Assembly: GCF_003610915.1 (NCBI RefSeq)
Contig: NZ_NSDJ01000001.1
Coordinates: 1,922,001-1,986,000 of the forward strand
Direction: 5' to 3'
Source: Rahnella variigena
GTDB lineage: Bacteria; Pseudomonadota; Gammaproteobacteria; Enterobacterales; Enterobacteriaceae
DNA length: 64,000 bases
The notes under the pieces are model-generated. The model was not told the DNA's origin, ran no database searches, and worked only from the letters and a program-made list of their open reading frames with translations. Made by a program: the position numbers and the translations under genes. Shown in pieces: positions 17,568-26,025 of this stretch (positions are counted from its first letter, which is position 1; the number at the start of each line of letters is the position of its first letter).

Positions 17568-18292
17568 TTTTTGTTAATAATGTTGAAGTCGGCTATGACC
17601 GCCGGGCGGTTGCGATGCCGATCAGCGGGCAGTTTCTTTCGGGCTCACTGACGGCGGTTATCGGGGCTAACGGGGCGGGTAAATCCACTTTCCTCAAAAC
17701 GCTGGCTGGCCTTCAGCAGGCGGTTGCGGGCAATATTACCTTCACCGGCGGAAAGCGTCCGCGTCTGGCCTATTTACCGCAGCAGGCGGAATTGGATCGC
17801 GGTTTTCCGATCAGCGTATTCGACCTGGTCGCCATGGGGTGCTGGCCGCAAAGCGGACTTTTTGGCGGCATAAATCAGCAGTCAGCCACCGCAGTAACTC
17901 AGGCGCTTGAGACGGTCGGGATGACTGAAATGTCGCATTTGCCCGTAGGTTCGCTTTCTGGTGGTCAGCTGCAACGCACTTTATTCGCGCGATTACTGGT
18001 GCAACAGGCGCCTCTTATCATGCTTGATGAACCTTTTACCGGCATCGATACCCAGACAACGGAACTGCTGCTCAAGGTGATTGCGCAGTGGCATCAGGAA
18101 GGCAAAACCGTCATTGCGGTTTTACATGATATCTCAATGGTTGCCCGGCATTTTCCTCATGTGCTTTACCTCAGCGCGCAACAGAATCTGTGGGGAACGG
18201 CGCACGACGTATTGGGTCACTTCCCGCATCAGGCGCATGCCTGTATTTCGACCGAACCTTTTTCTCTCGTCGCGGGAGCCGCCAATTCATGA
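17564..18292 (+). CDS. Zinc/manganese-type ABC transporter ATP-binding protein
   Basis: A 242-residue ATPase with Walker A GANGAGKST (residues 34-42), signature LSGGQLQR, Walker B LIMLDEP and the switch histidine in VLHD. The C-terminal tail is His-rich (HDVLGHFPHQAHAC), which may sense or bind metal. It belongs to the ATPases of cluster A-I metal importers (ZnuC/MntB/SitB type). The ATG at 17564 overlaps the stop of the 35-codon ORF and the gene's own stop overlaps the permease ATG. The open frame back to 17429 includes the Zur box and is not coding. Zinc rather than manganese is inferred from the operator and neighbours. Confidence 0.88.
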   Translation: MIFVNNVEVGYDRRAVAMPISGQFLSGSLTAVIGANGAGKSTFLKTLAGLQQAVAGNITFTGGKRPRLAYLPQQAELDRGFPISVFDLVAMGCWPQSGLFGGINQQSATAVTQALETVGMTEMSHLPVGSLSGGQLQRTLFARLLVQQAPLIMLDEPFTGIDTQTTELLLKVIAQWHQEGKTVIAVLHDISMVARHFPHVLYLSAQQNLWGTAHDVLGHFPHQAHACISTEPFSLVAGAANS

Positions 18293-19146
18293 TGCTTTTT
18301 CATTTACTGGCCGATCCCTTTATTGAGTTTGGTTTCATGCGCCGCGCGTTAATTGCCTGTATCGCATTATCCATCAGCGCCACGCCTCTGGGCGTTTTCC
18401 TGCTATTACGCCGGATGAGTCTGGTGGGAGACGCACTTTCCCACGCCGTATTACCGGGTGCGGCTATCGGTTATCTGATTTCAGGAATGTCGCTGGTCGC
18501 CATGGGAATTGGCGGTTTTATTGCAGGACTTGCAGTGGCAATGCTGTCAGGCCTGGTGAGCCGCCGCACGCAATTAAAAGAAGATGCCAGTTTTGCCGGT
18601 TTCTATCTGGGATCGCTCGCGCTGGGTGTGACGCTGGTTTCCCTGCGCGGTTCCAGTGTTGATCTGCTACACGTTCTTTTTGGCTCCATTCTCGCTATCG
18701 ATTCCTCAGCAATGATTATGGTCGGCATTATTACCAGTGTGTCATTGCTGGTGCTGGCCTGTATTTATCGCGCCCTGGTCATAGAATCTTTCGATTCACT
18801 GTTTTTACGGGTCAGCGCAGGGAAATGGCTGGCGGCGATACATGGGATTTTCCTGGCGCTGGTCGTTGTGAACCTTGTTGCCGGCTTCCAGATCCTCGGC
18901 ACGCTGATGTCCGTCGGTTTGATGATGTTACCCGCGGCCAGCGCACGTTTCTGGGCGCAGGATTTACCCCATACCTTGCTGAGCGCCATGATTATCGGTG
19001 TGATCGCCAGTATCGTCGGGCTTATCTGGTCTTATTATGCTTCGCTGCCCGCAGGCCCGGCTATCGTCCTCAGCGCGACGGTGATCTTCTTTATTTCAGT
19101 TTTATTTGGAAAGCGGGGCGGGATGTTAACGGCTTCGCGAACTTAA
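18289..19146 (+). CDS. Zinc/manganese-type ABC transporter permease
   Basis: A 285-residue inner-membrane protein of the ABC-3 (ZnuB/MntC) family with about eight transmembrane helices. Family motifs include FLLLRRMSLVGDALSHAVLP, the D-A-x-S-H ATPase-coupling element, and FQILGTLMSVGLMMLPAASA near the C-terminus. The ATG at 18289 overlaps the ATPase stop by 4 nt (ATGA). The longer frame from 18190 lies inside the ATPase gene and lacks homology. It is followed after 40 bp by the substrate-binding protein gene. Confidence 0.9.
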   Translation: MMLFHLLADPFIEFGFMRRALIACIALSISATPLGVFLLLRRMSLVGDALSHAVLPGAAIGYLISGMSLVAMGIGGFIAGLAVAMLSGLVSRRTQLKEDASFAGFYLGSLALGVTLVSLRGSSVDLLHVLFGSILAIDSSAMIMVGIITSVSLLVLACIYRALVIESFDSLFLRVSAGKWLAAIHGIFLALVVVNLVAGFQILGTLMSVGLMMLPAASARFWAQDLPHTLLSAMIIGVIASIVGLIWSYYASLPAGPAIVLSATVIFFISVLFGKRGGMLTASRT

Positions 19147-19186
19147 GCAGCAGTAAATTAATAAGCAGTACCACAATTAAGGGGAC

Positions 19187-20068
19187 ATGATGAAAGTATT
19201 ACCTGTATCACTCGCAGCAGCTGCCCTGCTGTCGAGCCCGCTGGCTATGGCGAAAACCGTGGATGCGGTGGCCAGTTTTTCTATTCTCGGGGATATCGTT
19301 CAGGAAGTGGGCGGCGAGCACGTTAAAGTGACGACGCTAGTCGGACCTGACGGTGATCCGCACAGCTTTGAGCCTTCGCCGAAAGACAGTAAGGCGATTA
19401 ACGCGTCTGATGTCGTTTTCGTCAGTGGCTTAGGTCTGGAGGGGTGGATCGATCGTCTGGTGACGGCTTCCGGTTACAAAGGTCATTTGGTGACGGCATC
19501 TGAAGGTGTTAATTCCCGTAAAATGGAAGAAGACGGCAAACAAATTACCGATCCGCACGCCTGGAACAGCATGGCGAACGGCGTGATTTATGCGACCAAT
19601 GTGATGAATGCGCTGATCAAAGCCGATCCGGAAGATGCTGACTATTTCCGCCAGCGCGGAACCGCCTATATTGAGCAGTTACAGAAGCTTGATGCGTGGG
19701 CCAAAACTGAATTCACCGGCATCCCTCAGTCAAAGCGTAAAGTGCTGACCAGCCATGATGCTTTCGGTTATTTTGGTCAGGAATACCATGTCAGCTTTAT
19801 GGCACCGGTCGGCTTTTCTACCGAAGCGGAGGCCAGCGCCAGCGGAGTCGCGTCGCTGATTAAGCAGATCAAAGCGGAGAAGGTGAAAACGTACTTCATC
19901 GAAAATCAAACCGATCCGCGTCTGGTGAAACAGATTGCTGCGGCGAGCGGCGCGCAACCTGGTGGTGAGCTGTATCCTGAAGCACTTTCAGGCCCGCAAG
20001 GCCCGGCCACGACGTATATCAAAGCGTTTAAGCATAACGTTGAGACGATCGTTGCCAGCATGAAATAA
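19187..20068 (+). CDS. Metal ABC transporter periplasmic substrate-binding protein (ZnuA-like)
   Basis: A 293-residue cluster A-I solute-binding protein with a signal peptide ending LAMAK. Candidate metal ligands are H59 in DGDPHSFEPSP, H124 in TDPHAW, H190 in TSHDAFGYFG, and an acidic residue in LYPEALS. A third His at HDAF, in place of the Glu of manganese-binding members (SEGAF), fits zinc. The His/Asp-rich flexible loop of ZnuA is missing, so this is a ZnuA-type but short-loop protein. An alternative ATG stands 3 nt downstream; GGGGACA precedes the first. Two hairpins follow. Confidence 0.88.
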   Translation: MMKVLPVSLAAAALLSSPLAMAKTVDAVASFSILGDIVQEVGGEHVKVTTLVGPDGDPHSFEPSPKDSKAINASDVVFVSGLGLEGWIDRLVTASGYKGHLVTASEGVNSRKMEEDGKQITDPHAWNSMANGVIYATNVMNALIKADPEDADYFRQRGTAYIEQLQKLDAWAKTEFTGIPQSKRKVLTSHDAFGYFGQEYHVSFMAPVGFSTEAEASASGVASLIKQIKAEKVKTYFIENQTDPRLVKQIAAASGAQPGGELYPEALSGPQGPATTYIKAFKHNVETIVASMK

Positions 20069-20075
20069 GATTTCC

Positions 20076-20106
20076 CCTCCTCACGGTTTCGCTGTGAGGA
20101 GGTTTT
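20076..20106 (+). terminator. Terminator of the metal ABC operon
   Basis: CCTCCTCAC (20076-20084) pairs perfectly with GTGAGGAGG (20094-20102), followed by TTTT. It starts 8 nt after the operon's last stop codon. Confidence 0.85.
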
Positions 20107-20130
20107 ACATCATGTCTTAACATAAGAAAA

Positions 20131-20166
20131 AGCCCCGTCGGGCAAGCGGCGGGGCTTTTATTTTTT
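20131..20166. terminator. Second hairpin, probable terminator for both sides
   Basis: AGCCCCG (20131-20137) pairs with CGGGGCT (20150-20156), with an A run before and a T run after. It can therefore stop plus-strand readthrough and the minus-strand rpmE2-rpmJ2 transcript. Confidence 0.8.
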
Positions 20167-20193
20167 ATGAGGGCGTAATGGAAAGGCGCAGCG

Positions 20194-20334
20194 TTAACGC
20201 TTTTTCTTTCTGCCCTGCACGGCTTTAAAACGCGGATTGCTTTTACAGATCACATAAATCCGGCCTTTACGGCGAACCACGCGACAATCCGGATGACGAT
20301 TTTTTGCCGAACGTAATGAACTCAGAACCTGCAT
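20194..20334 (-). CDS. ykgO: Ribosomal protein L36 paralogue (zinc-independent), YkgO
   Basis: A 46-residue protein: [20 protein letters not shown], then [20 protein letters not shown] and GRKKKR. It has the length and sequence of E. coli YkgO. Unlike standard L36 (37-38 residues, four zinc ligands), this paralogue lacks the full zinc ribbon and replaces the zinc-containing form during zinc starvation. It lies 20 bp downstream of the L31 paralogue on the same strand, as in E. coli ykgM-ykgO, and shares the Zur-like operator upstream of that gene. Confidence 0.95.
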   Translation of the reverse strand: MQVLSSLRSAKNRHPDCRVVRRKGRIYVICKSNPRFKAVQGRKKKR

Positions 20335-20354
20335 AACAATTTCCCTGATGTTGT

Positions 20355-20609
20355 TTACTTTTTACCGAGGAAGCTGCCGAAGCGTTGATTGAATCGCGCG
20401 GTGCTGCCTTCTTTTGAATACTCTTTCTGCTTACCGGTGTAATACGGATGGGAAGCGGAAGAAACTTCAATCGTGATGTAAGGGTAGGTTGCACCTTCCA
20501 GCTCAATGGTGCGGTCTGTCGAGATGGTTGAACCGACCTTGAAGTATTCATTAGCACTGGTGTCGTGGAAAACCACGGTGCGATACGCAGGATGGATAGC
20601 GGGTTTCAT
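20355..20609 (-). CDS. ykgM: Ribosomal protein L31 type B (zinc-independent), YkgM
   Basis: An 84-residue type B L31 without the CxxC pairs of the zinc-binding form: [40 protein letters not shown] and [12 protein letters not shown]. It substitutes for zinc-bearing L31 on ribosomes when zinc is scarce, releasing zinc from the ribosome pool. The start has TTGAGG 5 nt upstream. A Zur-like box is only 13 bp before the start codon, consistent with Zur repression of ykgM in enterobacteria and Yersinia. Confidence 0.95.
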   Translation of the reverse strand: MKPAIHPAYRTVVFHDTSANEYFKVGSTISTDRTIELEGATYPYITIEVSSASHPYYTGKQKEYSKEGSTARFNQRFGSFLGKK

Positions 20610-20622
20610 AATGCCTCAAGTT

Positions 20623-20645
20623 GTTATGTTATACTATAACAATGA
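20623..20645. promoter_or_regulatory. Zur operator of ykgM-ykgO
   Basis: ATGTTATA (20626-20633), a central C, and TATAACA (20635-20641) match the Zur consensus core almost perfectly. The box lies immediately upstream of ykgM, which is a known Zur target. Confidence 0.85.
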
Positions 20646-20683
20646 GTATGCACCCATCTGTTTTCCGGTTCAAGACTCAGGCG

Positions 20684-20711
20684 AAAAAAAAGGCCGCATA
20701 AGCGGCCTTTC
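20684..20711 (-). terminator. Terminator of acrAB
   Basis: On the minus strand AGGCCGC and GCGGCCT flank TTAT, and a T8 run follows at 20690-20684. It lies 18 nt after the acrB stop. Confidence 0.85.
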
Positions 20712-20728
20712 GTCAGTATGAGGATCCG

Positions 20729-23700
20729 TTACAGCGTCGGATGCTCTGTTTTGTGCGTATGTTCGATATCCTCGTTCTTCTTACCGAAGCGGCGACGAAC
20801 CACTACGAAGAAGACCGGAACAAAGAAGATCGCCAGCAGCGTTGCTGTGATCATCCCGCCCATTACGCCGGTACCTACGGCGTTCTGAGAACCGGAACCT
20901 GCACCGGAGCTGATTACCAGCGGCATTACACCGAGGATAAATGCCAGTGAGGTCATCAGAATCGGACGAAGACGCATACGAACCGCTTCAAGTGTGGATT
21001 CGATCAGACCCTTACCTTCTTTGTCCATCAGGTCTTTGGCGAACTCAACAATCAATATGGCGTTCTTCGCGGACAACCCGATGGTGGTCAGCAGGCCTAC
21101 CTGGAAGTAAACGTCGTTACTGAGTCCGCGCATCGTGGCTGCCAGAAGCGCACCCACAACCCCGAGCGGAACCACCAGCATGACCGAGAACGGTATTGAC
21201 CAGCTTTCGTACAACGCTGCCAGACACAGGAATACGACAATCAGGGAGATAGCGTACAAGGCCGGAGCCTGGTTCCCTGACAAGCGTTCCTGATAGGACA
21301 GACCGGTCCAGTCATAGCCGATACCGCTTGGAAGTTTGGAAGCCAGAGACTCCATCATCTCCATTGCAGCACCCGAACTTTTGCCCGGAGCTGGCTGACC
21401 CAGAATTTCCATGGATGGCAGACCGTTGTAACGTTCCAGACGTGGTGAACCGTATTCCCATTTCGCACTGGAGAATGCGGAGAACGGCACCATCTGGCCA
21501 GCACTGCCACGGACATACAAGTTATTGATGTCTGACGGCAACATACGGTATTTATTTTCAGCCTGAACGTACACTTTCTTCACGCGACCACGGTCGATGA
21601 AGTCGTTGACGTAGCTACCACCAATCGAAGCACCGAGAGTGGTGTTGATGTCGGAAATTGAAACGCCAAGTGCCGTTGCTTTTTCCTGATCAATTTCGAT
21701 TTTGAACTGTGGTGTATCTTCCAGACCGTTTGGACGAACCTGAGTCAGCAAGTCCGGATGTTGAGCAACCATGCCCAGCAACTGGTTACGTGCCTGTGTC
21801 AGTTTGTCATGTCCAAGGTTAGCCTGGTCAATCAACTGGAAGTCGAAGCCTGTCGCTGTACCCAACTCAACAATCGCTGGCAAGTTGAACGGGAATACCA
21901 GTGCATCTTTAATGGTGCTGAATGCGCCCATCGCACGGCCTGCAATGGCAGGAACTTTATTCTCCGAGCCGCTACGCTCAGACCAGTCTTTCAGACTGAT
22001 AAACGCGATACCGGTGTTCTGACCACGACCAGCAAAGCCAAAGCCGTTAACCGTAAACACGGACTTCACGTTGGCTTTTTCTTTCGTCAGATAGTAATCG
22101 CTGACTTCGTCGAGCACTTTCTGTGTACGCTCCTGGGTCGCACCTGCTGGCAATTGCGCCATGGTCAGGAATACGCCCTGGTCTTCTTCCGGCAGGAAGG
22201 AGGTTGGCAGGCGGATAAACAGGAATGCCATGCCGACAACGATCAGCAGATAAATCACCAGATAACGACCGGTGCTGCGCAGAATGTTGCCTACGCTGTC
22301 GGTGTAGTGGTGCGTGCTTTGGTCAAATTTCTTGTTAAACCAGCCGAAGAAACCTTTCTTATCGTGATGCTCACCTTTGGCAACCGGCTTGAGCATGGTC
22401 GCACAAAGCGCAGGTGTCAGGATCATCGCCACCAGAACCGACAGCACCATGGCCGAAACGATGGTGATGGAGAACTGACGGTAGATAACACCGGTAGAAC
22501 CACCGAAGAAGGCCATCGGGATGAATACTGCGGACAGCACCATCGCGATCCCCACCAATGCACCCTGGATCTGCTCCATGGATTTTTTGGTGGCCTCTTT
22601 CGGAGGCAGGCCTTCTTCGACCATGACACGTTCGACGTTCTCGACGACGACGATGGCGTCATCGACGAGCAGGCCTATCGCGAGCACCATCCCGAACATT
22701 GTCAGGGTGTTTATCGAATAGCCAAACGCTGCCAGAATTGCAAAGGTACCGAGCAGGACCACCGGAACCGCAATGGTCGGGATAAGCGTTGCGCGGAAGT
22801 TTTGCAGGAACAAGAACATGACCAGGAATACCAGGACGATGGCCTCGAACAGCGTTTTACCTACTTCTTTAATCGAGATTTTTACGAACGGCGTGGTGTC
22901 GTACGGGTAAACAATTTCTAAGCCAGCCGGGAAGAATGGCTCAAGCTTAGTCAGTGTGGCTTTTACAGACGCCGCGGTATTCAGGGCGTTCGCACCCGTT
23001 GCCAGTTTGATACCCAAGCCTGACGCAGGTTGTCCGTTGAAACGGGCAATAACGTCGTAGTTTTCACCGCCGAGTTCGATTTTAGCCACATCTTTCAGGC
23101 GAACCTGAGAACCATCCTGATTTACTTTCAGAATGATTTTGCCGAATTCATCCGGTGACTTCAGACGGGTCTGCGCCACGATAGATGAGTTCAATTGCTG
23201 GCCCGGAACCGGTGGTGTACCACCGAGCTGACCTGCTGCGATCTGGTTGTTCTGTACTTTGATGGCGTTGATGACATCTACCGGCGTCAGCTGGAAGTTG
23301 TTCAGTTTGTTCGGATCCATCCAGATACGCATCGCGTACTGAGCACCAAACAGCTGAACGTCACCTACACCCGCAGTACGGCTGATAGGATCCTTGATGT
23401 TGGAACCGACGTAGTCGGCGATATCATCCTGGGTCATTGAACCGTTATTGGAAATAAAGCCCGCTACCATCAGGAAGCTGCTGCTCGATTTCTCAACCGA
23501 AATACCCTGTTGCTGAACTTCCTGCGGCAGCAATGGTGTTGCCAGCTGCAGTTTGTTCTGAACCTGTACCTGCGCGATATCTGCGTCAGTACCGGAAGCG
23601 AAGGTCAGGGTAATCTGAACAGTACCTGATGAATCACTGGTCGACGACATGTACATCATGTTGTCGATACCGTTCATGTTCTGTTCGATAACCTGAGTAA

Positions 23701-23881
23701 CGGTATCCTGTACGGTCTGCGCATCCGCACCCGGATAAGTTGCGGTCAGCTGGATAGCCGGTGGCGCAACGGTTGGATACTGTGCGATTGGCAATTTAAG
23801 TATTGCCAATCCCCCTGCCAACATGATGATGATCGCAATTACCCATGCAAAGATGGGACGATCTATAAAAAACTTAGCCAT
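20729..23881 (-). CDS. acrB: RND multidrug efflux pump AcrB
   Basis: A 1050-residue inner-membrane RND transporter (E. coli 1049) with twelve transmembrane helices and two large periplasmic loops, starting [20 protein letters not shown]. The proton-relay Asp pair lies in [14 protein letters not shown]. It exports drugs, dyes, detergents and bile salts through AcrA and TolC using the proton gradient. It follows acrA by 16 bp on the same strand. The protein is full length with no disruption. Confidence 0.96.
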   Translation of the reverse strand: MAKFFIDRPIFAWVIAIIIMLAGGLAILKLPIAQYPTVAPPAIQLTATYPGADAQTVQDTVTQVIEQNMNGIDNMMYMSSTSDSSGTVQITLTFASGTDADIAQVQVQNKLQLATPLLPQEVQQQGISVEKSSSSFLMVAGFISNNGSMTQDDIADYVGSNIKDPISRTAGVGDVQLFGAQYAMRIWMDPNKLNNFQLTPVDVINAIKVQNNQIAAGQLGGTPPVPGQQLNSSIVAQTRLKSPDEFGKIILKVNQDGSQVRLKDVAKIELGGENYDVIARFNGQPASGLGIKLATGANALNTAASVKATLTKLEPFFPAGLEIVYPYDTTPFVKISIKEVGKTLFEAIVLVFLVMFLFLQNFRATLIPTIAVPVVLLGTFAILAAFGYSINTLTMFGMVLAIGLLVDDAIVVVENVERVMVEEGLPPKEATKKSMEQIQGALVGIAMVLSAVFIPMAFFGGSTGVIYRQFSITIVSAMVLSVLVAMILTPALCATMLKPVAKGEHHDKKGFFGWFNKKFDQSTHHYTDSVGNILRSTGRYLVIYLLIVVGMAFLFIRLPTSFLPEEDQGVFLTMAQLPAGATQERTQKVLDEVSDYYLTKEKANVKSVFTVNGFGFAGRGQNTGIAFISLKDWSERSGSENKVPAIAGRAMGAFSTIKDALVFPFNLPAIVELGTATGFDFQLIDQANLGHDKLTQARNQLLGMVAQHPDLLTQVRPNGLEDTPQFKIEIDQEKATALGVSISDINTTLGASIGGSYVNDFIDRGRVKKVYVQAENKYRMLPSDINNLYVRGSAGQMVPFSAFSSAKWEYGSPRLERYNGLPSMEILGQPAPGKSSGAAMEMMESLASKLPSGIGYDWTGLSYQERLSGNQAPALYAISLIVVFLCLAALYESWSIPFSVMLVVPLGVVGALLAATMRGLSNDVYFQVGLLTTIGLSAKNAILIVEFAKDLMDKEGKGLIESTLEAVRMRLRPILMTSLAFILGVMPLVISSGAGSGSQNAVGTGVMGGMITATLLAIFFVPVFFVVVRRRFGKKNEDIEHTHKTEHPTL

Positions 23882-23897
23882 GAATTACCGGCTCCTA

Positions 23898-25073
23898 TTA
23901 AGACTTCGTCGCTGTAGCGGGTGCTGCTGCGTTTTGATCGACTTCCTGTGCAGTAACCTGTACGCCTGGCTTAATTTTTTGCAGACCTGTCACGATAACT
24001 TTATCGCCACTTTTCAGGCCGTCTGTCACGACCCATTTGTCGCCAATTGCCTGCGTTGTGGTCACTGTACGAATTTCAACTTTATTGTCCGCACCAATCA
24101 CCATCGCCGTGGCATCACCACGTGGGTTACGGGTAATACCTTGCTGAGGAACCAGCAGAGCGTTGTCGTTTACGCCTTCATCCAGACGCGCGCGCACAAA
24201 CATACCTGGCAGCAGGGCGTCATTTGGATTAGGGAAGATGGCACGCAAAGTAATGGAACCGGTGGTTTCATCAACAGTCACATCAGAGAATTCTAATGTA
24301 CCCGCCTGTGAATATTCTTTACCGTTATCCAACAGCAGCTTGACTTGTGCTTTGCCGTTAACTTGCTTGAGTGAGCCATCTGCCAGTTCCTGCTTCAGAC
24401 GCAGGAAATCGTTGCTCGACTGAGTGACGTCAACATAGATAGGATCAAGTTGCTGAACAGTTGCCAGCGCATTGGTCTGGCCGGTCGACACCAGCGCACC
24501 TTCAGTTACCGACGAAATACCGATACGTCCGCTAATAGGGGAGGTGACCTTGGTATAAGCCAGATTGATACGCGCGTTTTCAACCGCAGCTTTGGCGCTG
24601 ACAACAGCGGCGTCAGCCTGAGCGGCAGTGGCCACAGCGGTATCGTAATCTTGCTTACTGATGTAGTTAGTGCCAAGCAGAGGTTTATAACGAGTCACCG
24701 TCAGACGGGAAATCTGTGCATTCGCCTGAGCTTTTACCAGATCGCCTTTAGCGCTGTTATACGCGGCCTGATAAGTGGCTGGATCAATCTGATATAACGA
24801 TGTCCCGGCTTTAATTTCGCTGCCTTCAACGAAATTACGTTTAAGAATAATGCCGCCAACCTGCGGACGTACCTCAGCGATGCGAAAAGCAGCAGTACGA
24901 CCAGGAAGTTCGGTAGTCACATTCAACGGTTCAGTTTTGAGAGTAACGACCCCAACCTGCGGAGCATGAGGTGCACCTTGTTGAGCTTCTTTATCGTTAC
25001 ATCCTGTAAGTGCTAAGCTTCCGGATAGCATCAGAACTACCGCCAGAGGCGTTAACCCTCTGTTTTTGTTCAT
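23898..25073 (-). CDS. acrA: RND efflux periplasmic adaptor lipoprotein AcrA
   Basis: A 391-residue membrane-fusion protein. The signal peptide ends in lipobox LTGC (lipidated Cys25). Lipoyl and alpha-helical hairpin regions (about 60-205, including LVKAQANAQISRLTVTRYKP) are followed by beta-barrel and membrane-proximal domains. It links AcrB to TolC. It is the first gene of acrAB, divergent from acrR, with the AcrR operator in the shared 141-bp promoter region. Confidence 0.95.
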   Translation of the reverse strand: MNKNRGLTPLAVVLMLSGSLALTGCNDKEAQQGAPHAPQVGVVTLKTEPLNVTTELPGRTAAFRIAEVRPQVGGIILKRNFVEGSEIKAGTSLYQIDPATYQAAYNSAKGDLVKAQANAQISRLTVTRYKPLLGTNYISKQDYDTAVATAAQADAAVVSAKAAVENARINLAYTKVTSPISGRIGISSVTEGALVSTGQTNALATVQQLDPIYVDVTQSSNDFLRLKQELADGSLKQVNGKAQVKLLLDNGKEYSQAGTLEFSDVTVDETTGSITLRAIFPNPNDALLPGMFVRARLDEGVNDNALLVPQQGITRNPRGDATAMVIGADNKVEIRTVTTTQAIGDKWVVTDGLKSGDKVIVTGLQKIKPGVQVTAQEVDQNAAAPATATKS

Positions 25074-25163
25074 AAATAAACCTCAAGTGTCCGATTTCAA
25101 ATTGTCCAATGGATCACAACATTCCAAATCCATTGCTGCGCTTTTAGTATGTGCGTGCTATGT

Positions 25164-25187
25164 TACATACATTCAAGAATGTATGTA
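25164..25187. promoter_or_regulatory. AcrR operator
   Basis: TACATACATTC and its exact inverse GAATGTATGTA flank a 2-bp centre (AA), giving a 24-bp palindrome. The E. coli AcrR operator in the same divergent acrA/acrR region has the same arms. Binding here would repress acrAB and acrR. Confidence 0.93.
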
Positions 25188-25214
25188 AATCAAACTCCCC
25201 TTAAAGATAAACCT

Positions 25215-25853
25215 ATGGCACGAAAAACCAAATCACAGGCGCTGGAAACCAGACAACAGATTCTGGATGCTGCTGTGCGTGAGTTTTCTGCCCGTGGGGT
25301 ATCGTCGACATCACTGACTGATATTGCGAATGCAGCCGGTGTGACGCGGGGCGCAATTTATTGGCATTTCAGGAACAAAGTGGAGCTGTTTAATGCGATT
25401 TGGGAAGCTTATGAATCCCGCATAAAAGTGCTTGAAGTAGAGTATCAGACAAAGTATCCGAATAATCCACTGCGTATTTTACGCGAAATCTTAATTTACA
25501 TTCTGGTCGCCACTGTCACCGATAGCCAACGTAAAGCATTGATGGAGATTATATTCCATAAATGTGAATTTGTTGGGGAGATGACATCAGTTCATGAAGC
25601 GCGCAAAGCGTTATACATGGAAGGATACGGTAAAATCGAGCGTATTCTCGTGCGCTGTATAGAAGAAAAGCAGCTCCCGGTTGATCTTGATACCCGCCAG
25701 GCCGCCATTATTCTTCGTGCTTATCTCACAGGGCTGATGGAAAACTGGTTATTTATTCCTGAAAGCTTTGATTTAGAAGGAAATGCTGGGCGATTCGTGG
25801 ATACTTATATAGACATGTTGTGCCATTCGTCCTTTCTCACTGCGGTAAAATAA
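25215..25853 (+). CDS. acrR: TetR-family repressor AcrR
   Basis: A 212-residue TetR-family repressor of acrAB. The N-terminal helix-turn-helix (about 12-57) includes [20 protein letters not shown] and [16 protein letters not shown]. The C-terminal ligand-binding domain binds cationic drugs in E. coli. The ATG at 25215 begins [16 protein letters not shown], as in E. coli. The open frame upstream to 25149 overlaps the operator and is not part of the protein. Confidence 0.95.
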   Translation: MARKTKSQALETRQQILDAAVREFSARGVSSTSLTDIANAAGVTRGAIYWHFRNKVELFNAIWEAYESRIKVLEVEYQTKYPNNPLRILREILIYILVATVTDSQRKALMEIIFHKCEFVGEMTSVHEARKALYMEGYGKIERILVRCIEEKQLPVDLDTRQAAIILRAYLTGLMENWLFIPESFDLEGNAGRFVDTYIDMLCHSSFLTAVK

Positions 25854-26025
25854 CCGCTCAATACTTTCCTGTTAATTAATAAGCCTGCAAATTTATATCC
25901 CGTTTTGTTTATAAAATACACACTCTGATGTTGTATTCAGAAACGCTTTTCTCCTTCCTTTCATCGCCAACGCTGCTATTGTCATCTCCATATTATTCAT
26001 TCAGTAAATGAGTTGACGCTGACGT

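Noticed and set aside
21758..22921. Long 387-codon open frame on the plus strand
   Set aside because: It lies wholly opposite acrB, has His/Gln/Arg-rich antisense composition and no homology. It is a shadow of a GC-rich gene.
25141..25159. Possible marbox upstream of acrA (AGCAC then CTAAAAG on the minus strand)
   Set aside because: Only the GCAC half matches. The A/T-rich half and spacing do not fit the consensus well enough to report.
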